From Hyphomicrobiales bacterium (GTDB lineage: Bacteria > Pseudomonadota > Alphaproteobacteria > Rhizobiales > Rhizobiaceae): DNA of 64,000 bases. Both the position numbers and the translations under genes were made by a program. Location: positions 1 through 64,000 of the forward strand of contig NVSG01000001.1 in the NCBI GenBank assembly GCA_002401155.1. Reading direction: 5' to 3'. The notes below the pieces were generated by a model. It saw nothing but the letters and a program-made list of their open reading frames with translations, was not told where the DNA came from and did no database searches. This document shows positions 19,157 through 26,557 of the stretch, in pieces (positions within the stretch are counted from its first letter, which is position 1; every line of letters starts with the position of its first letter).

Positions 19157-20659
19157 ATGATTGATCCAACAAAGAGTGCGAACCGAAATTTATCATCATC
19201 AATACGACAATCCATCCCGCTCAGAGCAGGATTTCGTATCGAGCTTAATGCTGCCTTGCGCAAGCGCTTATCAAAAATTGCAGATAAATTTCTTGATAAT
19301 GAACCGGCTCTTTGTTCCACCCAATATTTCGGTTCGCAGGTAAATTGCGGATTACACAGCGAGGGGCCTGCCCTGCTCATTGCGGATCAAAGTGAAATTG
19401 CGCTATTTGGCGAACCGGAAAGCGGGTTGCTGGAATATCGCATGGCGTTGCTTGGCGAACCGGGCGACATGCTGGTTCTCTCTCATGACCGCAACGAGGA
19501 TTTTGAAGCCTATCTTGGTGATTATCTGGGTATTGATGATCTCGAGGTGCTGCTCGCAGAAAAATCTCTCCCCCGCTGGCCGTTAGCGAAACGTTGCCAA
19601 CATAATACCGAGTTGTTTGAAGCCATTTGCCGAAAAGCACGTGATACCGGTGTGCTGAGCATTGTGACCTATATCACCAGCGGTCACATCTGGAACCTTG
19701 CTGCCCGCATTGCTAAAGAAACATCTGCCCAAATAATGGTGGCCGGTCCCCCGCCCCGCCTTGCAAAACGCGTTAATGACAAAATCTGGTTTTCCAATTT
19801 GGTAAAAGATGTGCTGGGCCAATCCGCCTTATCGCCCAGTATTGCAGTTTACGGCCCTTGCGCTCTGGCTGGAAACGTAAAGCGTTTGGCGAACAAAACA
19901 GAACGACTGGTCATCAAGGTCCCAAACAGCGCCGGAGGGCATGGCAATTTTTCCATAGAAGCAAGCATGTTTCGTGACCTGAGCCTCACTTCAATCAGAA
20001 CCAAACTGCTGGAAATATTGTCCGGGCTGGGTTGGGCAGGAAATTTCCCCCTCAAGATAGAACTGTGGGAAACATCTGTTCTGGTGAGCCCTTCTGCTCA
20101 AATATGGATTCCGCGTATCAACGAGGGGTTGCCAATAATCGAAGGTCTGTTTGAGCAAGTGGTTGAAGGGCCAGAAGGCAAATTCATCGGTGCGATCAAA
20201 AGCCAGTTGCCCAAGTCGTTACAACAGCTCATGGCAGAACAGGCCATGGCATTGGCATATGTGTTCCAGCAATTGGGATATTATGGCCGCTGTAGCTTTG
20301 ATGCCCTTGTCAGCGGGACCAGTTACGATGATGCAAAATTACACTGGATTGAATGCAATGGAAGATGGGGCGGCGTTTCAATTCCGATGACAGCTGCAAA
20401 CCGGTTGATGCCCGAAGGTGAAGAATATCAATTTATGGTCGTACAGAAATCCGACTTGAATTTACCACCGAGACCTTTTCAGGGAGCGCTCAATGCTCTG
20501 CGAGATATTTTATTCAAACAAGGCTCACGCGAAGGCGTCGTATTTCTAACCCCCACCAGTTATGAAAGCGGGAGCGGCATGCACTATATGGCGATTGCTG
20601 AAACTCTGAAACGTGCTCGCGATCTTTCCCGCCAGACAGGTCAACGTCTCATGGATTAG
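19157..20659 (+). CDS. ATP-grasp ligase with pre-ATP-grasp N-domain, uncharacterised
   Basis: This 500-residue soluble protein has an N-terminal Rossmann-like half (EYRMALLGEPGDMLVLSHD, then SIVTYITSGHIWNLAARIA) and a C-terminal ATP-grasp half. The latter includes RLVIKVPNSAGGHGNFSI (Lys and glycine-rich nucleotide loop) and the metal-binding strand LHWIECNGRWGGVSIPM near residues 394-410. The arrangement resembles PGM1-like peptide ligases, which join a carboxylate to an amine at the cost of ATP. Substrates are unknown. It is divergent from the class II amidotransferase and its stop overlaps the convergent YjdF gene by 4 bp. The upstream FNR-like site suggests induction at low oxygen. Confidence 0.75.
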   Translation: MIDPTKSANRNLSSSIRQSIPLRAGFRIELNAALRKRLSKIADKFLDNEPALCSTQYFGSQVNCGLHSEGPALLIADQSEIALFGEPESGLLEYRMALLGEPGDMLVLSHDRNEDFEAYLGDYLGIDDLEVLLAEKSLPRWPLAKRCQHNTELFEAICRKARDTGVLSIVTYITSGHIWNLAARIAKETSAQIMVAGPPPRLAKRVNDKIWFSNLVKDVLGQSALSPSIAVYGPCALAGNVKRLANKTERLVIKVPNSAGGHGNFSIEASMFRDLSLTSIRTKLLEILSGLGWAGNFPLKIELWETSVLVSPSAQIWIPRINEGLPIIEGLFEQVVEGPEGKFIGAIKSQLPKSLQQLMAEQAMALAYVFQQLGYYGRCSFDALVSGTSYDDAKLHWIECNGRWGGVSIPMTAANRLMPEGEEYQFMVVQKSDLNLPPRPFQGALNALRDILFKQGSREGVVFLTPTSYESGSGMHYMAIAETLKRARDLSRQTGQRLMD

Positions 20660-21300
20660 ACGTCTCTTTCCCCATCTGGATTTCGACAAAAGACAGTTGC
20701 AATTCCAAGCGCGATAATCGCACCACACACGGCAAGCGCCATATCTTTTTGAGAGTCGAATTCATCGCCTTGGGTGCCAAGATATGCAGCACCCGCTTTG
20801 GGGTCCACTATCCTCGCCACGATCCATTCTACAATCTCGAAACCACCAGAATAGGTAAAGACCAGCGTCAGCGCAAAAAACGAGGCAAAAACATACCTCT
20901 TGGTGACAAGACGATAAACCACTTCCTGAAATGGATAGGCAAGCATCAGGCCAAAAGCAAAGTGAACCACCCGGTCATAGTGGTTACGTTCAAGATCAAG
21001 CGCCTGTTTAACCCAATCACCGAGCGGAACTTCGGCATAGGTATAATGAGAGCCAACAGTATGCAGAGACATGAAAACAAAGATCAACACATAAGACAGA
21101 TTGGACAAGGGGAAACGCCGGTAAGTTGCCACAAGAACAATGGCGGCAACGATCGTCAGAAGATTCTCAAGAAACCAGTCAAAGGGGTAAACCGGATTAA
21201 TCGCTGCCCAGATCCAGACGCCCAAATAAGCCACCACCAAGAATTGCAGCAATCTGTTGCTTGCAAAGTTCGGCTGCACCATGGTCGGGAGCATTGTCAT
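20656..21300 (-). CDS. YjdF/DUF2238 family inner-membrane protein
   Basis: The 214-residue protein has about six hydrophobic helices. Family motifs include YTYAEVPLGDW, RNHYDRVVHFAFGLMLAYP, GGFEIVEWIVARIVDP and GAAYLGTQGDEFDSQKDMALA. The conserved Asp/His residues inside the membrane (YDRVVHF, DSQKDM) hint at ion or lipid chemistry, but the family has no proven function. It is convergent with the ligase gene. Confidence 0.82.
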   Translation of the reverse strand: MTMLPTMVQPNFASNRLLQFLVVAYLGVWIWAAINPVYPFDWFLENLLTIVAAIVLVATYRRFPLSNLSYVLIFVFMSLHTVGSHYTYAEVPLGDWVKQALDLERNHYDRVVHFAFGLMLAYPFQEVVYRLVTKRYVFASFFALTLVFTYSGGFEIVEWIVARIVDPKAGAAYLGTQGDEFDSQKDMALAVCGAIIALGIATVFCRNPDGERDV

Positions 21301-21418
21301 TGGAGTTTTTGGTCCTTTGTTGTTGGCGTATCTTTAATTACGGTACTGCATCAAGGTAGTATCTGCATTATGCGTAATAAAATGTTTCTTCGATAGGCAG
21401 AAAGAGCGTCACATAAAA

Positions 21419-22888
21419 ATGCCGAACGCACCCCATCAAAAATTAGCCACAACCCGCATCCAAAAAATTGGTTTGATCATCGGGCTTTTGGTGTTTGTTG
21501 TCATGGCGATGTCTCCTGCTCCATCGGGTTTAACCAACGGCGCTTGGACTGTCGCAGCCCTCGCTTTGTTGATGATGATCTGGTGGATGAGTGAAGCACT
21601 GCCACTCGCAGCAACCGCGCTCGTACCTCTCGTTGCTCTACCATTTTTGATGGAAGCACCGATTGAAACGGTAGCACAGGCCTATGCCCATCCACTCGTA
21701 TTTATGTTTCTAGGGGGCTTTTTGATTGCCAGCGCTCTGGAGCGGTGGGACTTGCATCGCCGGATCGCAGCGCGTGTTCTTCGTTTGAATCACAGTGGGC
21801 TGGCCGGGCTGATTGGCGCATTGATGATATGCACTGCATTTTTAAGCATGTGGATCACCAATACAGCAACGGCAATGGTGATGATGCCAATTGCGAAATC
21901 GCTCATTCAATCGATGCGAAGTGAAAACACCTCCAAAAGCGAGTGCGATACCTTCGCCGCCGCCCTCATGCTGGGCATAGCATTTTCTGCGACCATTGGC
22001 GGCATGGCCACCCTGATAGGGACACCGCCCAATGCACTTCTTGCAGCCTACGTCCAAAATGCCCACGGCGTGAAAATCGGCTTTGGCCAGTGGATGTTAG
22101 TTGGCATTCCCATACTAATTACCCTGTTACCGCTGACATGGTGGCTACTGACAAAAATTATGTTTCGACTTGGGGAACACAGCGAAACCGTCCTGAAGCG
22201 GATGATTGAGGATGCGCAGCCAACCTCGGCAACCCTGTCAATTGGTGCAAAACGCGTTGCAATTGTCGCCATACTTGCGGGACTTATCCTTATATTTCGC
22301 CCCTTGCTGGAAACAGCAATGCCAGCTCTCCCATTAAGCGATTCCGGCATCGTCATGGCTGCTGCCCTTATTTTATTTGCACTGCCTTCAGGAGAATCTG
22401 ACGGGGAAAGGCTTCTCCAATGGGAGAATGCAAAAACCATCCGTTGGGACGTACTGATCCTGTTTGGCGGCGGACTTTCGCTGGCATCGGCGATTGATAG
22501 CAGCGGACTTTCATCTGCCATTGGCGCGGGTTTGGTATCGCTTGAAACATTGCCTATGGCACTAATTATTCTAATCGCAATGGCCACCATGGTTTATCTG
22601 GGCGAAATCGCCAGCAACACCGCTATGGCAGCAGTCTTCCTACCAGTGGCGGGCGCGGCGGCAATCGAATTGGGCGTTGCACCGCTGGAACTGGTTCTTC
22701 CAATTGGTCTCGCAGCTTCCCTTGGTTTCATGTTACCCGTCGCAACACCTCCCAACGCAATCGTTTACGGCAGCGGCGATGTGACTGCTCAACAAATGTT
22801 AAAAACCGGAGCGATTCTCGACGTGCTGGCCATCTTCATTGTTTATGCAATCGCCATGACACTCGGGCCTTGGGTCTTTGTTTTTTAA
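21419..22888 (+). CDS. DASS/SLC13-family Na+-coupled anion (dicarboxylate/sulfate) carrier
   Basis: The 489-residue integral membrane protein has about 12 helices. Two inverted repeats each carry the substrate/Na+ signature: WITNTATAMVMMPI with GTPPNALLAAY in the first half, and EIASNTAMAAVFLPVAGA with ATPPNAIVYGSG in the second. These Ser/Asn-Asn-Thr motifs define the CitT/DASS group, which imports C4-dicarboxylates, citrate or sulfate. The exact substrate is open. The last codons fall inside an 18-bp perfect palindrome (22878-22895, TTGTTTTTTAAAAAACAA), which may aid termination. The next gene starts 128 bp later behind its own FNR-like site. Confidence 0.88.
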   Translation: MPNAPHQKLATTRIQKIGLIIGLLVFVVMAMSPAPSGLTNGAWTVAALALLMMIWWMSEALPLAATALVPLVALPFLMEAPIETVAQAYAHPLVFMFLGGFLIASALERWDLHRRIAARVLRLNHSGLAGLIGALMICTAFLSMWITNTATAMVMMPIAKSLIQSMRSENTSKSECDTFAAALMLGIAFSATIGGMATLIGTPPNALLAAYVQNAHGVKIGFGQWMLVGIPILITLLPLTWWLLTKIMFRLGEHSETVLKRMIEDAQPTSATLSIGAKRVAIVAILAGLILIFRPLLETAMPALPLSDSGIVMAAALILFALPSGESDGERLLQWENAKTIRWDVLILFGGGLSLASAIDSSGLSSAIGAGLVSLETLPMALIILIAMATMVYLGEIASNTAMAAVFLPVAGAAAIELGVAPLELVLPIGLAASLGFMLPVATPPNAIVYGSGDVTAQQMLKTGAILDVLAIFIVYAIAMTLGPWVFVF

Positions 22889-22944
22889 AAAACAACCGTT
22901 TGGAGAAGTTGGAGCCCAACTGCCGACAGCACCGTCAAAGTAAA

Positions 22945-22958
22945 ATGATCGAGATCAA
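22945..22958 (+). promoter_or_regulatory. FNR-like box before the host-attachment-family gene
   Basis: ATGATCGAGATCAA matches TTGAT-N4-ATCAA except for the first base. It is centred about 65 bp before the ATG at 23017, the same spacing as at the other boxes. Confidence 0.6.
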
Positions 22959-23016
22959 GGCACTCATCTCAAATACTGTCAATTTAGGGGCATCACCTGA
23001 TCGGAAGGAACCCCAG

Positions 23017-23466
23017 ATGAAGCATGACAGGATATGGATTGTTGTTGCAGATGGCTCGCGTGCGCAGATTTTTCTAAACAGCGGCCCAGGCACAGGACTG
23101 GTGCCAGCGATGCAACATGCGTTAGTGGCCGATAACCGCCCGAGCGGTAGTATTTCCAGCGACCGCCCCGGCAGAACATTTGATAGTGCTGGTTCCGGAC
23201 GCCATGCAATGGAACCTTCTACCGATCCACATCGTCATGCGCAAATATCCTTCGCCCATGACGTCGCGGAATTGTTGGAGAAAGAGGGCAAGGCAAAAGC
23301 ATTTGAACAAATCTTAATCATCGCTGCCCCAAGAATGCTGGGAGATTTACGATCAGCACTCGGAGAGGAAACCAAAAAATTGGTTATTGGCGAATTGGAC
23401 AAAGACCTGACCAAATTATCGATTAACGATCTAAGCTCTCATCTGGAAGACATGGTAAAACTGTAA
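23017..23466 (+). CDS. Host attachment protein family (baeRF-like fold)
   Basis: The 149-residue protein starts MKHDRIWIVVADGSRAQIF, the hallmark of the Host_attach family. It continues with FAHDVAELLEKEGKAKAFEQ, LIIAAPRMLGDLRSALGEE and ELDKDLTKLSINDLSSHL. The name comes from an Agrobacterium attachment phenotype. The fold is related to eRF1/Pelota-like archaeo-eukaryotic release-factor domains, so a ribosome-linked role is plausible (family knowledge). The start at 23017 follows GGAAGGA. A longer open frame from 22870 has no such site and runs through the promoter. Confidence 0.88.
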   Translation: MKHDRIWIVVADGSRAQIFLNSGPGTGLVPAMQHALVADNRPSGSISSDRPGRTFDSAGSGRHAMEPSTDPHRHAQISFAHDVAELLEKEGKAKAFEQILIIAAPRMLGDLRSALGEETKKLVIGELDKDLTKLSINDLSSHLEDMVKL

Positions 23467-23536
23467 TTCATTCCAAACTGCCCGCGTGATCAAGGAACAA
23501 TTTTCTTCCGATGAATAACGGCTGCGAACGCGCGTC

Positions 23537-25171
23537 TTAATCTTCCTCCACATCCAGTTCAAGTTTGCGTGTGTCAGACTGAGCCGGGGGCTCCTTGCCT
23601 ACTTCCTCTGCCCGATGGAGATGGTGTTCAATGCGCCAAAGGTGGTAGGAGACCCGGTGGAGCCAGCGGATACTATCAAGCCTCTCAAGCGCGGTATGCG
23701 CGCTCATTTGTTGCCGCGCACTGTGTTCCACAATACGATCACGATACACACCTCTCTGCTTCAAAAAGATGCTGTGAACCCGCTCCAGCCTCCCCTCCTC
23801 CAGGGATGAAACAGGATTTTCAAGTAAGGACATTATGGTATTGCGCAACATTCCCGAAAGCCGATAAAGCCGCGATTCACTTCGCAGAGTTTCAATCCTG
23901 TGTGTCTGCGTACAGCGATGTGAAAGACGAATTAAATGATCAAGCGCATGCACTGTTGCAAGGTGACGATTGTGAACACGTTTCTGCGCTGGGTCTGTCT
24001 GAATTTTCTCAACAAAACGATAGGTCTCCGCTAACGCTTCATCCACTGATTTTAGTTGAGCTGCATCGAAATGCATTTTCCTTTTCGGATCAAGTAACTC
24101 GCTCATTATCCCAATAATCGAACCCAGAATATCGCGAATTGTTGCGATTACCGCATCGACTGCACTGGCCGGATCGCTCAGCAAATGCTCATCAAGCCGC
24201 TGGAGTAATGGCGGCCCGCGCTCGGGAACAATCCTGACAATCAAACGCGCAAAGGGACTGGCAAATGGCAAAATCAGAAGCACCCCCAAAACATTGAATG
24301 CCGTATGGAATGCGACCAGTGAAATCTGCGCACTGCCGGGACCGCCGGTTGCAATGAATGTATCAGCAAACCCGGAGAATGGTCCCAGTAAGAAGAAAGC
24401 CATAATGCCGGTCATGGCGTTGTAGATAACATGGGCATATCCCGTTTGTCGTGTCGCTGTTGAACCACCAATTGTGGCCAGCGCTGCTGTAAAAGTGGTT
24501 CCGATATCCATCCCGATAACCATTGCCGCTGCTTGAGAAAAAGTGACAGAGCCGGCACTTAACGCGACAAGAGCTGCCACAACACCTGCGCTAGACGACT
24601 GGGTAACCAGTGTAATAATCGCACCGATAGCAACGAGTTGTAGGCGTCCAAAAAAAGTGTCATCGGGGAAAACAGACGGGGTGATAATGCCTTCATATGG
24701 CGCCATGCCCTGCTGCATGGATTCGATACCAATGAATAACAGGCTGAATCCTGCGAGCGCCCAACCAATTTGCCCCAACCGCGCATTGCCAAACAATTTA
24801 AGCAAGACACCAATAAAAATGAACGGAAGAACAATCTGGCCCATATGCAGTTTGAAGCCAAGGATAGCAATGATCCAGCCGGTGACAGTCGTTCCAATAT
24901 TAGCCCCAAAAATGATTCCCAGAGCTTGAGGAAACGTGAGCAATCCTGCCGCAACGAAGCTGACTGCCGCAACTGTGGTCGCACTTGAAGATTGAATAAC
25001 AGCAGTTGTAAGTGCGCCGGTGATCGCTCCCGTCACAGGTGTTTTCGTAAACCGCGTAAGAACCCGGCGCATAGCACCACCCGCCAGACCGCGCAGGCCC
25101 TCGGTGAGAATGATCATTCCCAGCAAAAAGAGGCCAACACCTCCAATGAGAAGTAACAGTTCCTTGTCCAT
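23537..25171 (-). CDS. Na/Pi cotransporter family protein with C-terminal PhoU-like domain
   Basis: The 544-residue protein begins ELLLLIGGVGLFLLGMIILTEG. It has two Na_Pi_cotrans repeats with the QSSSA hairpins (TTAVIQSSSATTVAAVSF and LVTQSSSAGVVAALVAL), then a ~200-residue helical cytosolic part like PhoU (IVEHSARQQMSAHTALERL). It should move phosphate with Na+, in either direction. Bacterial members are often exporters. The FNR box is only ~43 bp before the ATG. If it acts as a class II site, the transcript would be almost leaderless, otherwise it may repress. The first 13 codons are duplicated at 32.7 kb. Confidence 0.87.
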   Translation of the reverse strand: MDKELLLLIGGVGLFLLGMIILTEGLRGLAGGAMRRVLTRFTKTPVTGAITGALTTAVIQSSSATTVAAVSFVAAGLLTFPQALGIIFGANIGTTVTGWIIAILGFKLHMGQIVLPFIFIGVLLKLFGNARLGQIGWALAGFSLLFIGIESMQQGMAPYEGIITPSVFPDDTFFGRLQLVAIGAIITLVTQSSSAGVVAALVALSAGSVTFSQAAAMVIGMDIGTTFTAALATIGGSTATRQTGYAHVIYNAMTGIMAFFLLGPFSGFADTFIATGGPGSAQISLVAFHTAFNVLGVLLILPFASPFARLIVRIVPERGPPLLQRLDEHLLSDPASAVDAVIATIRDILGSIIGIMSELLDPKRKMHFDAAQLKSVDEALAETYRFVEKIQTDPAQKRVHNRHLATVHALDHLIRLSHRCTQTHRIETLRSESRLYRLSGMLRNTIMSLLENPVSSLEEGRLERVHSIFLKQRGVYRDRIVEHSARQQMSAHTALERLDSIRWLHRVSYHLWRIEHHLHRAEEVGKEPPAQSDTRKLELDVEED

Positions 25172-25237
25172 AGCCTAGGTTAAAGCACCCACATATATTG
25201 TGCTGCCTTGATTAAGATCAATATGTCGATTTCATTT
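25133..25237. repeat. Direct repeat copy A: Na/Pi gene start plus FNR promoter
   Basis: This segment recurs at 32736-32830 in the same orientation. The first 41 bp (the start of the Na/Pi gene) differ at 3 positions. The promoter part, including TTGATTAAGATCAATATGTC, is nearly identical, but copy A has an extra ~11 bp (CTAGGTTAAAG). The two copies bracket the efflux genes. Confidence 0.88.
25208..25221 (-). promoter_or_regulatory. FNR/FixK-type box before the Na/Pi cotransporter gene
   Basis: TTGATTAAGATCAA is a perfect palindromic box. It is identical in all 14 bases to the one before the tandem Usp gene at 32801, because both lie in the duplicated segment. Confidence 0.75.
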
Positions 25238-25343
25238 GTAAACCAAGCTCAAAAAAATCTGTCATCTGAACGAGTGCTGAATTGCATTTCGTTTTCATCT
25301 AAAATTTGCAACAGGTACCGGATGGTCTTCGCGCTAAGGGACT

Positions 25344-26555
25344 TCACTCAGATCGAACTTCAATCATGATGTTATTTTTCACACGATCACTGGGGAAAAC
25401 AATGACTTTATCACCTTGATCGAGACCAGAAATAACTTCCGCATGGGTTAGTGAAAAATTTCCAAGTTCCAAGGTCTTCAATGAGGCCATTCCGTCCACA
25501 TCGACATAGCTTGCCCATTGATTGTCTACCCGGAACAGGGCGCTGATCGGAATGCGTAGGACATTGGTTTTATGAGAAATTATCAGTCGTACGGTTACGC
25601 GATAAGAATGACCAAGTTTTTCCCAAACCTCCCTCGGATCGATGATATCGAGAACCACGTTAACCCGCTGTTCTTCTATACCAAGGGCCGAGACCTTGGT
25701 GAAACCAGCGGGGTCAATGCTTCGCACCTTGGCGTTTAGCACCTTCTTGCCACCCCATCCTTCAATACGCGCCAGTGTACCCGCAGAAATCACCACCGCG
25801 TCAACGGATAACAGATCAACCACCACCTCAAGATTTTGCAAATCTCCCACATTCAAAATGTGACTTCCGGCCTGAATCACCCGTTCACTTTCGGCCAATA
25901 GCTGCAATACCGCCCCGGAAACAGGCGTGACGATAGCGACGCAACACTGATCCTCCCTCACCGCAGTCGACATCTGCATGGGTTCCAGTTCACGCGCATG
26001 GGCAGATTCAAGCTGGCGTCTGCGCAGTTCAAGATTTGCCTCTGCTTCTGTTACCAGAGATCCCTTAACTGCCACATCCAGTTTCGCAAGATCTAACCTG
26101 CGAACGGTAATTGTGCTTGATTCAAGTAAGCGCCTTGCACGATTAAGTTCAGAGCGCGAAAATATGAATGCTGATTTTGCCTTCGCAACTTCCGCATTGG
26201 AGAGTTGTACCATGGCACGTGCGGCTTTGGTGGCAGCAGCCAATTCCCGTCTAGTACGCAAATCACGGATGGGCGGATCAACAGGTCTAATTCTGGCGAT
26301 GCGCTCGCCTGCAGAAACAAAATCACCCACGCGAACTGAAAGACGTTCCAGTTTTCCAGTCATTGGCGCGTATATTTGATAAATATCCTTGACCCGGGTT
26401 TTTCCCTCTTCATCGACAGTGGTTTCAATTTCACCGAAGGAAATTTCCACCACGTCGACTGGAACCGGCTGGGTTTTGATCATCGAATACCCCCCTGCCC
26501 CCACAGCAAGAACCAAAACCAAAAGGCCAAGACGCTTTATCCAAGTTGAAAACAT
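25344..26555 (-). CDS. HlyD/RND-type periplasmic adaptor (membrane fusion protein)
   Basis: The 403-residue protein has one N-terminal membrane anchor (LGLLVLVLAVGAGGYSMI), a biotinyl-lipoyl-like half (IYAPMTGKLERLSVRVGDFVSAGERI), a helical hairpin, and a beta-barrel region with IVTPVSGAVLQLLAESERVI. It would link the ABC permease to an outer-membrane channel. The start at 26555 follows AAAGGA by 6 nt and comes 2 bp after the permease stop. A longer frame from 26663 lies inside the permease gene. It is the third gene of the ATPase-permease-adaptor operon. Confidence 0.85.
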   Translation of the reverse strand: MFSTWIKRLGLLVLVLAVGAGGYSMIKTQPVPVDVVEISFGEIETTVDEEGKTRVKDIYQIYAPMTGKLERLSVRVGDFVSAGERIARIRPVDPPIRDLRTRRELAAATKAARAMVQLSNAEVAKAKSAFIFSRSELNRARRLLESSTITVRRLDLAKLDVAVKGSLVTEAEANLELRRRQLESAHARELEPMQMSTAVREDQCCVAIVTPVSGAVLQLLAESERVIQAGSHILNVGDLQNLEVVVDLLSVDAVVISAGTLARIEGWGGKKVLNAKVRSIDPAGFTKVSALGIEEQRVNVVLDIIDPREVWEKLGHSYRVTVRLIISHKTNVLRIPISALFRVDNQWASYVDVDGMASLKTLELGNFSLTHAEVISGLDQGDKVIVFPSDRVKNNIMIEVRSE

Positions 26556-26557
26556 TT

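Noticed and set aside
22870-23016. N-terminal extension of the host-attachment-family protein
   Set aside because: It would run through the FNR-like box and the family start MKHDRIWIV with GGAAGGA is clear at 23017.
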